A stretch of 32,050 bases of DNA, taken from the NCBI GenBank assembly GCA_029052265.1, contig JAIDJJ010000217.1, positions 1-32,050 of the forward strand, given 5' to 3'. Numbering within the stretch: the first letter of the stretch is position 1; each line of letters opens with the position of its first letter. Positions 18,955 through 28,879 of the stretch are shown one piece after another. Origin of the DNA: Muribaculaceae bacterium (lineage in GTDB: Bacteria; Bacteroidota; Bacteroidia; Bacteroidales; Muribaculaceae). Position numbers and translations under genes: made by a program. The notes under the pieces are model-generated. The model saw only the letters and a program-made list of their open reading frames with translations. It ran no database searches and was not told where the DNA came from.

Positions 18955-21900
18955 TTACACTTCCGAGAGTTTGTTTCCTCGTACATACCATAAATATCCC
19001 TTTACATCGCGGATCCCTGATGATTCTTGAAATGCGCTTATATAGTTTCTTACCTGTCTTCTGTAGGTTTTGTCGTAGGAGTCTGAGCCGAACTTATAAT
19101 CAAGTATTATAGCTTTCTTTCTGTCGGGAGAGATCATGATTCTGTCAGGACGGCGGTCGGATGAATGGGGAATAAGGACAGGACGTTCGTTGAGAACTTT
19201 CCAATTGCCGTCAAACCAATCTTTCACCTCCTCTTTCGAGAGAAGTTCAGCCAGCCACTTTCCCCAGGTTTCTTCTTGTTGGCGCGTTATGAGCCCCCGT
19301 GTCTTCAGGGATAGAAGAGCTTTTGGAAGATCTTCCGCAGTATATACCATTCCCATGACTGAATGCAGCAGATTCCCTTCAGAGCGGGGATCTGTGTCGG
19401 CAGCTTCCGGAGAGACAGTCGATGTGTCGGGATCTGAATCTTCTTCACTTGTTTCAAGAATGGTGTCGGCACTGAGGAGAGGGCTTGCCGGTGTGTCGCT
19501 TTCTACATATTGAAGAATGGACGGACTGCTGTCCACTCCGTATTCTTCTATGACCAGTTCATCTGCGGAGGGGGATTGCCCTGCGAAAGTGTCTGTCTTT
19601 TTGATAATTTCCGGTTTCTCTCCGAAGGATAAAATGTCAAAAGAGTCGTTCCAGTGTGAAAGTCCGCATGGGAGCATACAGTCAGATTCCTTACAATCTT
19701 GATATTTAAGGAGATAATTGTCGGAGTCCCCGCAGATCTCTTTCAGATAATGACCGATCCCTGTATCCGGACGCTTTGGCATTTTGGTGATGATGTATAG
19801 CTCGCTTACCGCACGGGTAAACGCGACGTAGATCGAGTTTAGCCTGTCCATCATGTAGAGATCGAAATATCTTAGATATATTTGTGCATGTTCTGTCTTT
19901 TCAAGTGCCGGAGTGGTCTCTATGGGGATGAATGGCGGCAATCCGGCTCCACTGAAACATGATGCAGGACGCACCCATCGCCATTCCGATTTTCTCAATG
20001 GAGTGAGTGATGCTGTGGCGAACGGCATTATCACGCATTTAAATTCAAGCCCCTTGGCTTTGTGCACTGTCATTATCTGCACGGCATCGGTGCCTTCCGG
20101 GGAGGATATCGACCGGTCTTTACCTTTGGAATCCCACCAATTGAGAAAGGAAGCGACATCGGCAGCGTATCTTTCGCAGTATTCAAGCACCATGTCTTGC
20201 AGGGCTGCAATGAATACTGCCTGTGAACGGCGGAGATTTTCGGGTACGAAATTTTCGGTTATCGCTTCAATCAGAGCCGGGAGTGCCACAGTCTGCATGG
20301 TAGACAGCATCCTGTTGATGGCTTCTTCTGGCGAATCTTCTTTAAGAAATCCGGAAATCTGTTCTGATACACTTTGATCAGGATGGCGCAGGGAATAGAA
20401 ACTGAAATTCGATCTGATTTCATCCCAGTTGTGATGAGCGTCAGCTTCCGCATCCGCATCAATTTCTTTCAGGGATGCCCCCCATATAAGTTTGCGCAAA
20501 ACACTTATGATTATACCGACCGCTTCGGCAGAGGATACGAGCAAAGATTCCTCACTGATGAAATCAATCTTGCGTTCGTTTTCGGCTAAGGTTGCATTGT
20601 ATGCCACGATTGCCGTTATAACGTCTTTCCCGAGTTGGTTTGTGTCGACCAGGAGAGCGATGTCCCGGCAGCTGTAGCCTCTGGAGAGTAATGATGTTAT
20701 AAGGGAGCCGATTCCGTCAAGGGGAGAAGACTCCTCATTGCACTCTTCGTTGCCTTCAGGAGAAGCGGCGGCACTGTCAAGGAAACGTATCTCGACATAC
20801 CCTTTCTCTTCTCTGTGGCTTGGATACTGCACCACGTTTTCATACAAATCCTGGAAATCGAGAGTCCCTTTCCCGAGATCAGAAATTTTCTCTACAAGAG
20901 CTTTGAAGAAAAAATTGTTAAATTCCACGATTCTTCTGTCAGAGCGCCAGTTGGTGTTCTCTTTTCTGCTCATTCCGGCAGCTATATGGCGCGGAAAGGC
21001 ATCCGGAACGCTTGTGGTGATCAGGGAGGGGTCGGCGTTGCGGAATCTGTAGATGCTTTGTTTTGCATCCCCGATAATAAGGTTATCTTGTCCCCGGCTG
21101 TCGTTTTCAGCCAGCAACGGATATAGATTGTCCCATTGCATCCGGGATGTGTCCTGAAATTCGTCAATAAGATAATGATTTATTGCCGTTCCAAGTCTTT
21201 CATATATAAAAGGGGTGTCGTCTTCGCCTATGATCCTTTTTAGCATGGAGTTTGTCTCGCCGAGCTGAATCATGTTGTTGGATTCAAGATACTCCAGCAT
21301 TTTCTTTCTTGCTTCCCCAAGCAGCCCGAGATAGGGCAGAAGCGGAGCGTATGCGCACCAGTGGCACCATTCTTTTGATTCCCTCCGTTCAAGCCAGATG
21401 GAATATGCTTCATACATGATCGCGGCGGTACGGTTGATTTCCGGCGCGAGAGTGGAAGACACCCCTTTTTTCAGCAACGGTTTGGAATCGGTTACAGAGA
21501 GGGGTTTGAAAGGAGGTTTGGTGGAAGTGTCGTTGAAATTAAGCAGTGGCAATTTGCGGATATGAGAATCAAACCATCTTTGGCAATGTTCTTTAGGGTC
21601 GAGTCCGGCTTTTCTCAACAATGCAGTGAGCCGTGAGCAGTTTTCCTGCGCTTCTTCAAGGGCTTCTCGCAAAGGGGCTTCCATCTGTTTTTTCAGAGCA
21701 ATATAAGCCTTGGCAAGAGGATCGTGGTCCGTGTCAGAATCGAAGTAGCCGTCCAATTCTTTCCTCACTCCTTTAAATTCCTCGCTTTCGAGCCGTTGTA
21801 TAGACCGCCGCAGGCGCGAGTAGATAGATTGCGGTGTTTCACTTTTTTGGAACACGTTCCACTGCGATCCGGCAGATGCGGCTTCGTCAACAAGAAGTCT

Positions 21901-22458
21901 CAGCCACATTGATGCCGATGATCCTTGTTTACCTTGATTATTGACAGTGTCGAGAGTAGCGTCGATTGCCGCCGTTGCAAGGTAGTCGGTGTCGATTTCT
22001 ACCTGATATGAGTCATTCAGGTTTGATTCATATGCAAAAGTCCTTAATATTGATTGAAAGAATGAGTCGATTGTCGATACCCTGAATGCCGAATAGTCGT
22101 TCAGAAGGGCGGAGAGGGCTTCTTTGCAGGCTATGCCGATGTTCCGGGGAGAAGTGTCGAGGTCGGAGGCGAAATCTTTCAGGTAAGCTACAGACGCCAG
22201 CAATTCCGGGGTTACAGGTTCATCCGCAGCCCGGGACAGATCAGCAAGTTTCGCGACGATACGTTGTTTCATTTCGTTTGTCGCCTTGTTGGTAAAAGTG
22301 ATGGCGAGGATTCTTCCGAGTCCGTCGGCAATTTCACGAGGATTACGCAGACGCCATGGTTTCCCGTCTTCTTTTATGGCGATGAGAAACCAGATGAATT
22401 TTTTAGCAAGCGTGAAGGTCTTTCCCGATCCTGCGGATGCGCGTTGTAACTGTAGCAA
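18955..22458 (-). CDS. UvrD/AddA-type helicase-exonuclease (RecB-like)
   Basis: RASAGSGKTFTL (Walker A), YLIDEFQDTSRMQW, VQIMTVHKAKGLEFKCVIMPF, YVAFTRAVSELYII helicase motifs and C-terminal nuclease-like IILDYKFGSDSYDKTYRRQVRNY; TTG start. Confidence 0.9.
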   Translation of the reverse strand: MLQLQRASAGSGKTFTLAKKFIWFLIAIKEDGKPWRLRNPREIADGLGRILAITFTNKATNEMKQRIVAKLADLSRAADEPVTPELLASVAYLKDFASDLDTSPRNIGIACKEALSALLNDYSAFRVSTIDSFFQSILRTFAYESNLNDSYQVEIDTDYLATAAIDATLDTVNNQGKQGSSASMWLRLLVDEAASAGSQWNVFQKSETPQSIYSRLRRSIQRLESEEFKGVRKELDGYFDSDTDHDPLAKAYIALKKQMEAPLREALEEAQENCSRLTALLRKAGLDPKEHCQRWFDSHIRKLPLLNFNDTSTKPPFKPLSVTDSKPLLKKGVSSTLAPEINRTAAIMYEAYSIWLERRESKEWCHWCAYAPLLPYLGLLGEARKKMLEYLESNNMIQLGETNSMLKRIIGEDDTPFIYERLGTAINHYLIDEFQDTSRMQWDNLYPLLAENDSRGQDNLIIGDAKQSIYRFRNADPSLITTSVPDAFPRHIAAGMSRKENTNWRSDRRIVEFNNFFFKALVEKISDLGKGTLDFQDLYENVVQYPSHREEKGYVEIRFLDSAAASPEGNEECNEESSPLDGIGSLITSLLSRGYSCRDIALLVDTNQLGKDVITAIVAYNATLAENERKIDFISEESLLVSSAEAVGIIISVLRKLIWGASLKEIDADAEADAHHNWDEIRSNFSFYSLRHPDQSVSEQISGFLKEDSPEEAINRMLSTMQTVALPALIEAITENFVPENLRRSQAVFIAALQDMVLEYCERYAADVASFLNWWDSKGKDRSISSPEGTDAVQIMTVHKAKGLEFKCVIMPFATASLTPLRKSEWRWVRPASCFSGAGLPPFIPIETTPALEKTEHAQIYLRYFDLYMMDRLNSIYVAFTRAVSELYIITKMPKRPDTGIGHYLKEICGDSDNYLLKYQDCKESDCMLPCGLSHWNDSFDILSFGEKPEIIKKTDTFAGQSPSADELVIEEYGVDSSPSILQYVESDTPASPLLSADTILETSEEDSDPDTSTVSPEAADTDPRSEGNLLHSVMGMVYTAEDLPKALLSLKTRGLITRQQEETWGKWLAELLSKEEVKDWFDGNWKVLNERPVLIPHSSDRRPDRIMISPDRKKAIILDYKFGSDSYDKTYRRQVRNYISAFQESSGIRDVKGYLWYVRGNKLSEV

Positions 22459-22498
22459 AGTGAATAGAAATTTAAAAGCTGACTTAATTCATTTATAG

Positions 22499-22547
22499 AA
22501 ATTTAGCCGGCTAAATTCTTTAAATAATTCTTAAAAATTTAGCCGGC
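22499..22547. repeat. Repeated AAATTTAGCCGGC motif forming palindrome and hairpin
   Basis: Perfect 18-bp palindrome AATTTAGCCGGCTAAATT at 22500-22517, second half-copy AAATTTAGCCGGC at 22535-22547. Confidence 0.7.
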
Positions 22548-22554
22548 ATCAGGT

Positions 22555-22893
22555 TTAGTTAGCCTTGTAGCCAAGATTTCTCAGAGTGGCAATGACATCG
22601 TTTTTCCGGTCTCCTTGAATAAGGATCTCACCCCCGCGGGCGCTTCCGCCGGTTCCTAGTTTCTGCTTGAGTGTTTTGGCGAGCTCTTCAAGTTCTTTGT
22701 CAGAGCCGGAAAATCCTTCAATTATGGTTGCGGTTTTCCCTTTTCGACCCTTTCGGTCGATTAAAACTTTGAGAGGGGATGCTTTGCCGTTGTCAGAGGG
22801 TTGGCTTTCCTGTGGCGTGTCGGGTGTGTTGTCAACAGGGATGGCGCCCGACTCCATAAGTGCTCCGAGTTTGTCTTTCCAGTCGATGTCCAT
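22555..22893 (-). CDS. SUI1/eIF1-like translation factor (YciH family)
   Basis: [71 protein letters not shown] is a classic SUI1 domain. Confidence 0.95.
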   Translation of the reverse strand: MDIDWKDKLGALMESGAIPVDNTPDTPQESQPSDNGKASPLKVLIDRKGRKGKTATIIEGFSGSDKELEELAKTLKQKLGTGGSARGGEILIQGDRKNDVIATLRNLGYKAN

Positions 22894-22894
22894 G

Positions 22895-24046
22895 TCAGAA
22901 AAGTAGCATCAGACGAGCCTGAAACCCGTTAAGGGTCATGGGGTCATGCCCTTCCCGGTCCCACACATGAGTGTAGGTATAGTTCAGACGTCCGGTGATA
23001 TAAGGATTAAAATAATAGTTGAAAGTCACGTTAAAACTGTTGCTTCTGCCCCCCCATATGTTGGCTTTCGCATCAGACAGTGTCGCGTAGTTATAATCAA
23101 GAACGCATTCGAGGGTCTTGTTTTTGGGGTTGGAGACAAGAGCAGTCGAGGATACGTAAGAATATCTGTCGCCGAAAATAATTCCCCTCAGGGTTGCATA
23201 ACACCCCTGTGCCCTGAACGCGTTGAGTCCCTGGCGTCTGTTTATCTGTTGGAAAAAATATTGAGATTCCAGCGCGAGTCTGTCATAAGACAGGAGCAAT
23301 TCGGGCGAAAGTTTGAAAAGGTTCTTCGAATTGCCGACAGTTGTGCCGATTGCCTCGACCTGTGCCACCTTGGTGGGGAAATTGGCGGAAATTGCAAAGC
23401 CGTCATGGATGTCTTCATTCCCCACAATATGTCTCTGCGGGGTGGAGAAGCCTCCGCTTATGCCCGCCTGAATAACCGGGCGGTCTTCCCGAGCGTTTCT
23501 CCATACAAGCCTTGTGAGAAGACCGTAACCCTGCTGGTTGAACAGCGGAGCGTTCATTATTTCAGTTCTGGCGCTTGATTCGACATGCGCGCTGACAGCT
23601 CCGAAAAAATGTTTTGAATAATTCACATACATCGCACCCATCTGAAGGCTTGGAGTGAAAAGGGCATTTGCAAGCGGCTGCTCGAATGTGCTTTTCATTG
23701 AAAGGGAAGTTGCGTGCAATCCGAACTGATGAATGAAATTGCCGAAGCGAATTGAACTATGGTCGTTGAATCCGTATTCTATCCACATGTTGCGTAGTCC
23801 GACTTTTGCATATGCATAACAGGCATCGATAGAGGCTGACCATTTTCCATATTTGAATTTCGCTCCGAGTCTGACTTCCGGAATGGCAACCCCGTCAGGA
23901 AACATGTCTTTCTGTGGGGATGCATACAACGCCCCGTCCATCAGGATTCTTCCTGATGGAGACACCTGCAGCTTCGGGCTGTCGTCAGCAGATATTGCAG
24001 ATGAGGAAAGAAGCGAGAGGAGTGCAAAAAGAAATTTTGCTTTCAT
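22895..24046 (-). CDS. Outer membrane porin-like protein (Porin_O_P-like)
   Basis: Signal peptide; [49 protein letters not shown]; alternating beta-strand pattern; ends in aromatic-rich strand LMLLF. Confidence 0.68.
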   Translation of the reverse strand: MKAKFLFALLSLLSSSAISADDSPKLQVSPSGRILMDGALYASPQKDMFPDGVAIPEVRLGAKFKYGKWSASIDACYAYAKVGLRNMWIEYGFNDHSSIRFGNFIHQFGLHATSLSMKSTFEQPLANALFTPSLQMGAMYVNYSKHFFGAVSAHVESSARTEIMNAPLFNQQGYGLLTRLVWRNAREDRPVIQAGISGGFSTPQRHIVGNEDIHDGFAISANFPTKVAQVEAIGTTVGNSKNLFKLSPELLLSYDRLALESQYFFQQINRRQGLNAFRAQGCYATLRGIIFGDRYSYVSSTALVSNPKNKTLECVLDYNYATLSDAKANIWGGRSNSFNVTFNYYFNPYITGRLNYTYTHVWDREGHDPMTLNGFQARLMLLF

Positions 24047-24220
24047 TTGAGTGATGATTTGGGATTCAGTTGCAGTTTAATCTTTCCCCGGATCTGAACC
24101 TGCTTGATGCGAGATGTTCAAATGGAAAGTTTAAACCGGCATGGGAATAATATTTAAAGTTCAAATTCAGTGCTGTTATTGCAAAACGCGCCTTTAGAAT
24201 AAAGCTGTTTGACCACTCCA

Positions 24221-24260
24221 TAAATCCAAGGGTAGCGTCGCGACGCTACCCTTGGATTTA
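24221..24260. repeat. Perfect 40-bp palindrome
   Basis: TAAATCCAAGGGTAGCGTCG|CGACGCTACCCTTGGATTTA; arms of 20 nt are exact reverse complements with no spacer. Confidence 0.98.
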
Positions 24261-24297
24261 AAAGATAAGCAATTGTGTCTGTTTCCCCGTTTCAGAG

Positions 24298-25392
24298 TCA
24301 GCGGAGTTGCTTCCGAAGATCGTTGATATTGGCAGCCCGCGCCTGCAACTCACCCTGTGCAGAATATATGAAGTAGGTGGGAAGGTCAGACACGTTGTAT
24401 TTCAAAGCCGCCTTTGAATATTCGCCATCCGGATCAAATACAGTCACCCAGGGAAGGTTCTTTGCCGCATCGCGCCAGGTGTATTGGTCAGGGTCGAGGG
24501 AAACGTGATAGAAATTGACATTTCCTCCCAGCGAAGAATACAGGCGTGAAAGTTCGAGGTTAAGAGCCGGAGATTCGGGATGGGTAAGAAGCGAAAATAT
24601 CACTACGGTTGGTTTGCCGTTGCCGACGAGCTCGGAGAGCTTCCTGTTTTTTCCGTTTTCATCAGGGAGGTCAATATCGATCACGGTAAGTTCTTCGGCT
24701 TCTATCTGGATGGTCTTTCCTTTTCCTTTGTTCCGCTGTTTTTGAGCATTGATGGTAGTCGTTTCCAAAAGGATGGTGTGAGGATCATCCGGGCGCAACT
24801 GTTTGAACCCGTTTGCTACGGCAGCAAAATATTTATAGTCATTCTCCGGGTCGAACAGAGCCTTGTCACCGATCAGTTTGGTAAGGATATAGTAACTTAC
24901 TATAGAGCCTTGTCCGTCGCGCATGTATTTGGTATACACATTCCGTTTGAATGACTCAAGGGAATCTGTGGATATACCGGCTGGAAGAGCCATCAATTCT
25001 TTGTCGAAACGTTCGAGACATTCCGCTTTTTGAGATCCGGAAAGAGAAAAGTCAGTGCCGAATTTTTCAACCGAAGAAGTTACTGTCACGGTCTCGGTCG
25101 AGTCGATTGGCACATAAATGAATTTGCCGTCCATTTCAAGTCTGAAAATTTCCGGTGCGGCAGGTGCAGGTCTGGAAATGGAGAAGGATCCGCTTCCGGA
25201 AGTACGGGTAGAGTCGATCGCCACCCATCTGCCATGGAAATCGGATTTTGCCAGGACCACGGGCTGGTTGTCAGCACCATATATTTCACCTTTAATTTTG
25301 AAATCATCGCTACCGCATGCAGTTGCGATAACAGAGAAAGCTATCGCCGCTGCAGTGAGCGGCGCCGAAAAGTATGTTAAATGTCGTTTCAT
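24298..25392 (-). CDS. TlpA-like thioredoxin-fold lipoprotein with DUF4369-like N-terminal domain, lacking CxxC
   Basis: Lipoprotein signal (IATACGSDDFKIKGEIYG), N-terminal KGEIYGADNQPVVLAKSDFHG, thioredoxin-like C-terminus GKPTVVIFSLLTHPES...NVSDLPTYFIYSAQGEL. Confidence 0.8.
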   Translation of the reverse strand: MKRHLTYFSAPLTAAAIAFSVIATACGSDDFKIKGEIYGADNQPVVLAKSDFHGRWVAIDSTRTSGSGSFSISRPAPAAPEIFRLEMDGKFIYVPIDSTETVTVTSSVEKFGTDFSLSGSQKAECLERFDKELMALPAGISTDSLESFKRNVYTKYMRDGQGSIVSYYILTKLIGDKALFDPENDYKYFAAVANGFKQLRPDDPHTILLETTTINAQKQRNKGKGKTIQIEAEELTVIDIDLPDENGKNRKLSELVGNGKPTVVIFSLLTHPESPALNLELSRLYSSLGGNVNFYHVSLDPDQYTWRDAAKNLPWVTVFDPDGEYSKAALKYNVSDLPTYFIYSAQGELQARAANINDLRKQLR

Positions 25393-25418
25393 GTCTTAAT
25401 ATTTTCCATTTGGGAGTG

Positions 25419-25426
25419 CAAATATA
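25419..25426 (-). promoter_or_regulatory. -7 box upstream of the TlpA-like gene
   Basis: TATATTTG on the minus strand (TAnnTTTG), in the intergenic region shared with pnp. Confidence 0.45.
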
Positions 25427-25460
25427 CAAAGAATAAGTGGTTTTAACGGAATAAAAATGT

Positions 25461-25468
25461 TAACTTTG
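25461..25468 (+). promoter_or_regulatory. -7 box upstream of pnp
   Basis: TAACTTTG (TAnnTTTG) 45 nt upstream of the pnp start. Confidence 0.5.
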
Positions 25469-25512
25469 CACTAATTTTCACTCAGCGAAGAAAAAACAAG
25501 AAAGAAATTTAT

Positions 25513-27891
25513 ATGTTAAAGCCAGTAAAGAAGACCATCGAGCTTGGCGACGGCCGTCAGATCACGATCGAGACAGGCAAACTTGCAAAGCAGGCTGATG
25601 GCGCGGTGGAGGTGCGCATGGGCAACACTATGCTCCTCGCCACCGTATGTTCTGCCAAGGAGGCGAACGAGGGTGTTGATTTCATGCCCCTCACAGTAGA
25701 GTATAAAGAAAAATATTCCTCCATAGGCAGATACCCGGGCGGCTTCCTTAAGAGAGAGGGACGTGCCAGCGATTATGAAATCCTGACGTCTCGTCTTGTA
25801 GACCGTGTGTTGCGTCCTCTCTTCCCCGACAATTATCATGCAGAGACATTTGTCAATGTCACCATGTATTCAGCGGATGCCAACGAGGCTCCTGACGCGC
25901 TTGCAGGTATTGCCGCATCCGCAGCGTTGATGTGTAGCGATATCCCGTTCCAGGGTCCTATCTCTGAGGTGCGTGTCGCCCGTGTGGACGGCGAATGGGT
26001 GATCAATCCCACATTTGAGCAGATGGAGCGTGCCGACATAGAACTGATGGTCGGCGCCACCTATGACAATATCATGATGGTCGAAGGTGAAATGAACGAG
26101 GTTTCGGAAGCCGAACTCCTCGAAGCTCTCAAAGTGGCACACGATGAAATCAAGAAGCATTGTCTCGCGCAGCTTGAACTCATGAAAGAAGCTGGCAAAG
26201 AGGTGAAGCGTGAGTACAATCATGAAGTCAACGATGATACCCTCCGCAAAGATGTAGAGGAGAAATGTTATGACAAGGCATATGCTATTGCCAGAACAGG
26301 GAGCGCCGACAAACATTGGCGTTCGGATAGCTTTAAGGCGATATGCGATGAATATATAGAGAATCTTCCGGAAATGACAGAGGAGCAGCTCGCTCTTTAC
26401 ACTCCCGAACAGCGTGTGGCGATGGTAAAACGCTATTATCATGATGTTGAGAAGGAGGCTATGCGCCGCTGTGTCCTTGATGAGGGTATCCGTCTTGACG
26501 GTAGAAAGACCACTGATATCCGTCCGATATGGTGTGAGGTGGATTATCTCCCCGGACCTCACGGAACAGCGATATTTACACGTGGTGAAACTCAGGCTCT
26601 TGTCACTGCCACTCTCGGCACAACTCTTGATGAGAAGATAGTGGATGACGTTCTCAACCAGAGCAAGGAGCGCTTCCTGCTTCACTATAATTTCCCCCCG
26701 TTCTCTACAGGCGAGGCACGTGCTCAGCGTGGCGTGGGACGTCGTGAGGTAGGACATGGCAATCTTGCTCACCGTGCGCTCAAGCGTATGTTCCCCGAGA
26801 ATTTCCCTTACACCTGCCGTATCGTCAGCGATATTCTTGAAAGTAACGGTTCTTCTTCAATGGCTACTGTATGTGGCGGCACTCTTGCCCTTCTCGATGC
26901 CGGTGTGAAGATGAAGCGTCCGGTAGCCGGTGTGGCTATGGGTCTTATTTCTGACAAGGGTGCGGTAAAATATGCAGTGCTCTCTGATATCCTCGGCGAT
27001 GAGGATCATCTCGGAGATATGGACTTCAAGGTGACAGGTACTGAAAACGGTATCACTGCTACACAGATGGATATAAAGTGTGACGGTCTTAGCTATGAGA
27101 TCCTTGAAAAGGCTCTCGAACAGGCACGTCAGGGACGTCTCCACATCCTTAATATAATTAAGGAGACAATTCCTGAGGCACGCGAGGATTACAAACCTCA
27201 TGTTCCCCGTCTGTTCACCCTTCAGATTCCGAAGGAGCTTATCGGTGCGGTCATCGGTCCCCAAGGAAAGATCATCCAGGGAATCCAGGAAGAAACAGGT
27301 GCAACCATTTCTATCGATGAGGATGAGAAGCTCGGAGTCGGTATTGTCGAGATCGCTTCCAAGGATAAGGAAAGCATCGATGCGGCTCTTGCGAAGATCC
27401 GTGCGATTGTAGCTCAGCCGGAAGAGGGTGAGGTTTACGACGGTACAGTCCGTTCTATCCTTGACTTCGGCGCATTTGTTGAGTTCATGCCCGGTCGCGA
27501 CGGTCTTCTCCATATAAGCGAGATTTCATGGGATCGTCTTGATTCAATGGATCAGAGCGGCTTGAAGGAAGGTGATAAAGTAAAGGTAAAACTTATCGAG
27601 ATAGATAAGAAGACCGGTAAGTATCGTCTGTCAATGCGTGTTCTCACAGAAAAGCCCGAAGGGTATGTAGAGCGTGAGGCTCGTCCCCGTCGTGAAGGTG
27701 GTGACCGTGGTCCCCGTCGTGAAGGTGGCGACAACCGTCCGCGCCGTGATAACTTCGGTCCTCGCCGCGATGGAGACAACAACGGACCCCGCAGGGAGTT
27801 CCGTCGTGATGGAGGTGACAACCGCCCGCGCCGCGACAACAACGGTCCGCGTCGTTTCACCCCCCGCAACAATGATGAGAATGCCGAATAA
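25513..27891 (+). CDS. pnp: Polyribonucleotide nucleotidyltransferase (PNPase)
   Basis: RNase PH domains, KH ([30 protein letters not shown]) and S1 ([33 protein letters not shown]) domains. Confidence 0.98.
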   Translation: MLKPVKKTIELGDGRQITIETGKLAKQADGAVEVRMGNTMLLATVCSAKEANEGVDFMPLTVEYKEKYSSIGRYPGGFLKREGRASDYEILTSRLVDRVLRPLFPDNYHAETFVNVTMYSADANEAPDALAGIAASAALMCSDIPFQGPISEVRVARVDGEWVINPTFEQMERADIELMVGATYDNIMMVEGEMNEVSEAELLEALKVAHDEIKKHCLAQLELMKEAGKEVKREYNHEVNDDTLRKDVEEKCYDKAYAIARTGSADKHWRSDSFKAICDEYIENLPEMTEEQLALYTPEQRVAMVKRYYHDVEKEAMRRCVLDEGIRLDGRKTTDIRPIWCEVDYLPGPHGTAIFTRGETQALVTATLGTTLDEKIVDDVLNQSKERFLLHYNFPPFSTGEARAQRGVGRREVGHGNLAHRALKRMFPENFPYTCRIVSDILESNGSSSMATVCGGTLALLDAGVKMKRPVAGVAMGLISDKGAVKYAVLSDILGDEDHLGDMDFKVTGTENGITATQMDIKCDGLSYEILEKALEQARQGRLHILNIIKETIPEAREDYKPHVPRLFTLQIPKELIGAVIGPQGKIIQGIQEETGATISIDEDEKLGVGIVEIASKDKESIDAALAKIRAIVAQPEEGEVYDGTVRSILDFGAFVEFMPGRDGLLHISEISWDRLDSMDQSGLKEGDKVKVKLIEIDKKTGKYRLSMRVLTEKPEGYVEREARPRREGGDRGPRREGGDNRPRRDNFGPRRDGDNNGPRREFRRDGGDNRPRRDNNGPRRFTPRNNDENAE

Positions 27892-27910
27892 ATTTTCATT
27901 ATAATCTAAT

Positions 27911-27947
27911 AAAAAGATCGGACTTAAATAATGGGTCCGGTCTTTTT
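27911..27947 (+). terminator. Rho-independent terminator of pnp
   Basis: aaaaagatcgga / tccggtcttttt stem (one U-G pair), 13-nt loop, T-run. Confidence 0.8.
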
Positions 27948-27959
27948 TATTAACTGTCT

Positions 27960-28877
27960 ATGGAACTATCCGAGAAAGGTTTGGAATTGGCAGGTATCAT
28001 AATTGCTGTTTTGGCGGCGATGCCTGTTGCCTGTTGGTTTGGTAATTTTAATTTGAGATATCAAAAAAAACATCAGAACCTTAACAAGCTTGACTCTTCT
28101 CGCTTTTATCCAATAATGTTGTCGGTATCCGTTTTGTTGATTGCGATAGCGATATGGGTATTATTGAGGTTTCCCGAATCTAAAATAATATGGGTTGCGG
28201 GGTCGCTTCTGGAAATAGTGGCGGCTTATTATTATTTTAAACCTAAGTATATACATCATAATGATGATACCGACACGCAATCTATTGAAGGCACTTCGAA
28301 GGAGGAGAGGGGAGTGAAGAATATGTTGCTTGGGCTGTCTGTCTCCCCGTTGTTTGTAAATGTGTTGTTGTATTTGGCTGTCACCGGATTTTTACTTTGG
28401 TTTCTTCCGGATGTCGCGACTGTCAGGGATGATGGGAAAAGATATGATGTGAAAAGATATTTTGCACTTCCCTTTACCAAGGGGATGCATCCGGGCGGAA
28501 GCTATCTGGACAATGAAACCGAAGATACGCTTTTCCGGGTATTGGTCAGTTATTCATTCCCCGGGGTGGACAAAGGGAATGTTTATAGTATCACTGAGGC
28601 TTATCCACCCGGGAAATGGGTGAAAATGAAGAGCAGACCGGACTATGTTATGAAGAGATTGCCACCGTGGATGGATCCTTCAAACGGACGGAGGGGATCA
28701 TACCGGACCTGCCGCAGATTTATAGTCAACCGCCGGCAGATTGATGCGTTCGCCAATCTGGATATGGAAAAAGCCGGATTGAAAAACAACCGGCTTGTGG
28801 ATTCAATTCCCGAACCGAAGAATTCTCCGATATGGGAAGATAAGGTAAAAGTCAATAAATATAACGCCTATTGGTAA
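27960..28877 (+). CDS. Uncharacterised membrane protein (about 4 predicted TM segments plus soluble C-terminus)
   Basis: 305-aa ORF following the pnp terminator; hydrophobic segments LAGIIIAVLAAMPVACWF, FYPIMLSVSVLLIAIAIWVLL, IIWVAGSLLEIVAAYYYF, LSVSPLFVNVLLYLAVTGFLLWFL. Confidence 0.65.
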   Translation: MELSEKGLELAGIIIAVLAAMPVACWFGNFNLRYQKKHQNLNKLDSSRFYPIMLSVSVLLIAIAIWVLLRFPESKIIWVAGSLLEIVAAYYYFKPKYIHHNDDTDTQSIEGTSKEERGVKNMLLGLSVSPLFVNVLLYLAVTGFLLWFLPDVATVRDDGKRYDVKRYFALPFTKGMHPGGSYLDNETEDTLFRVLVSYSFPGVDKGNVYSITEAYPPGKWVKMKSRPDYVMKRLPPWMDPSNGRRGSYRTCRRFIVNRRQIDAFANLDMEKAGLKNNRLVDSIPEPKNSPIWEDKVKVNKYNAYW

Positions 28878-28879
28878 GA

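Noticed and set aside
25870-27513. Long antisense ORFs inside pnp (300 aa at 25870-26772 and 218 aa at 26857-27513)
   Set aside because: They are fully opposite a clearly conserved pnp gene; such shadow ORFs arise from codon bias, and their translations show no recognisable domain.
27552-27899. Arg/Ser/Pro-rich 115-aa antisense ORF
   Set aside because: It is the reverse complement of the repetitive PNPase tail; low complexity is inherited from the repeat.
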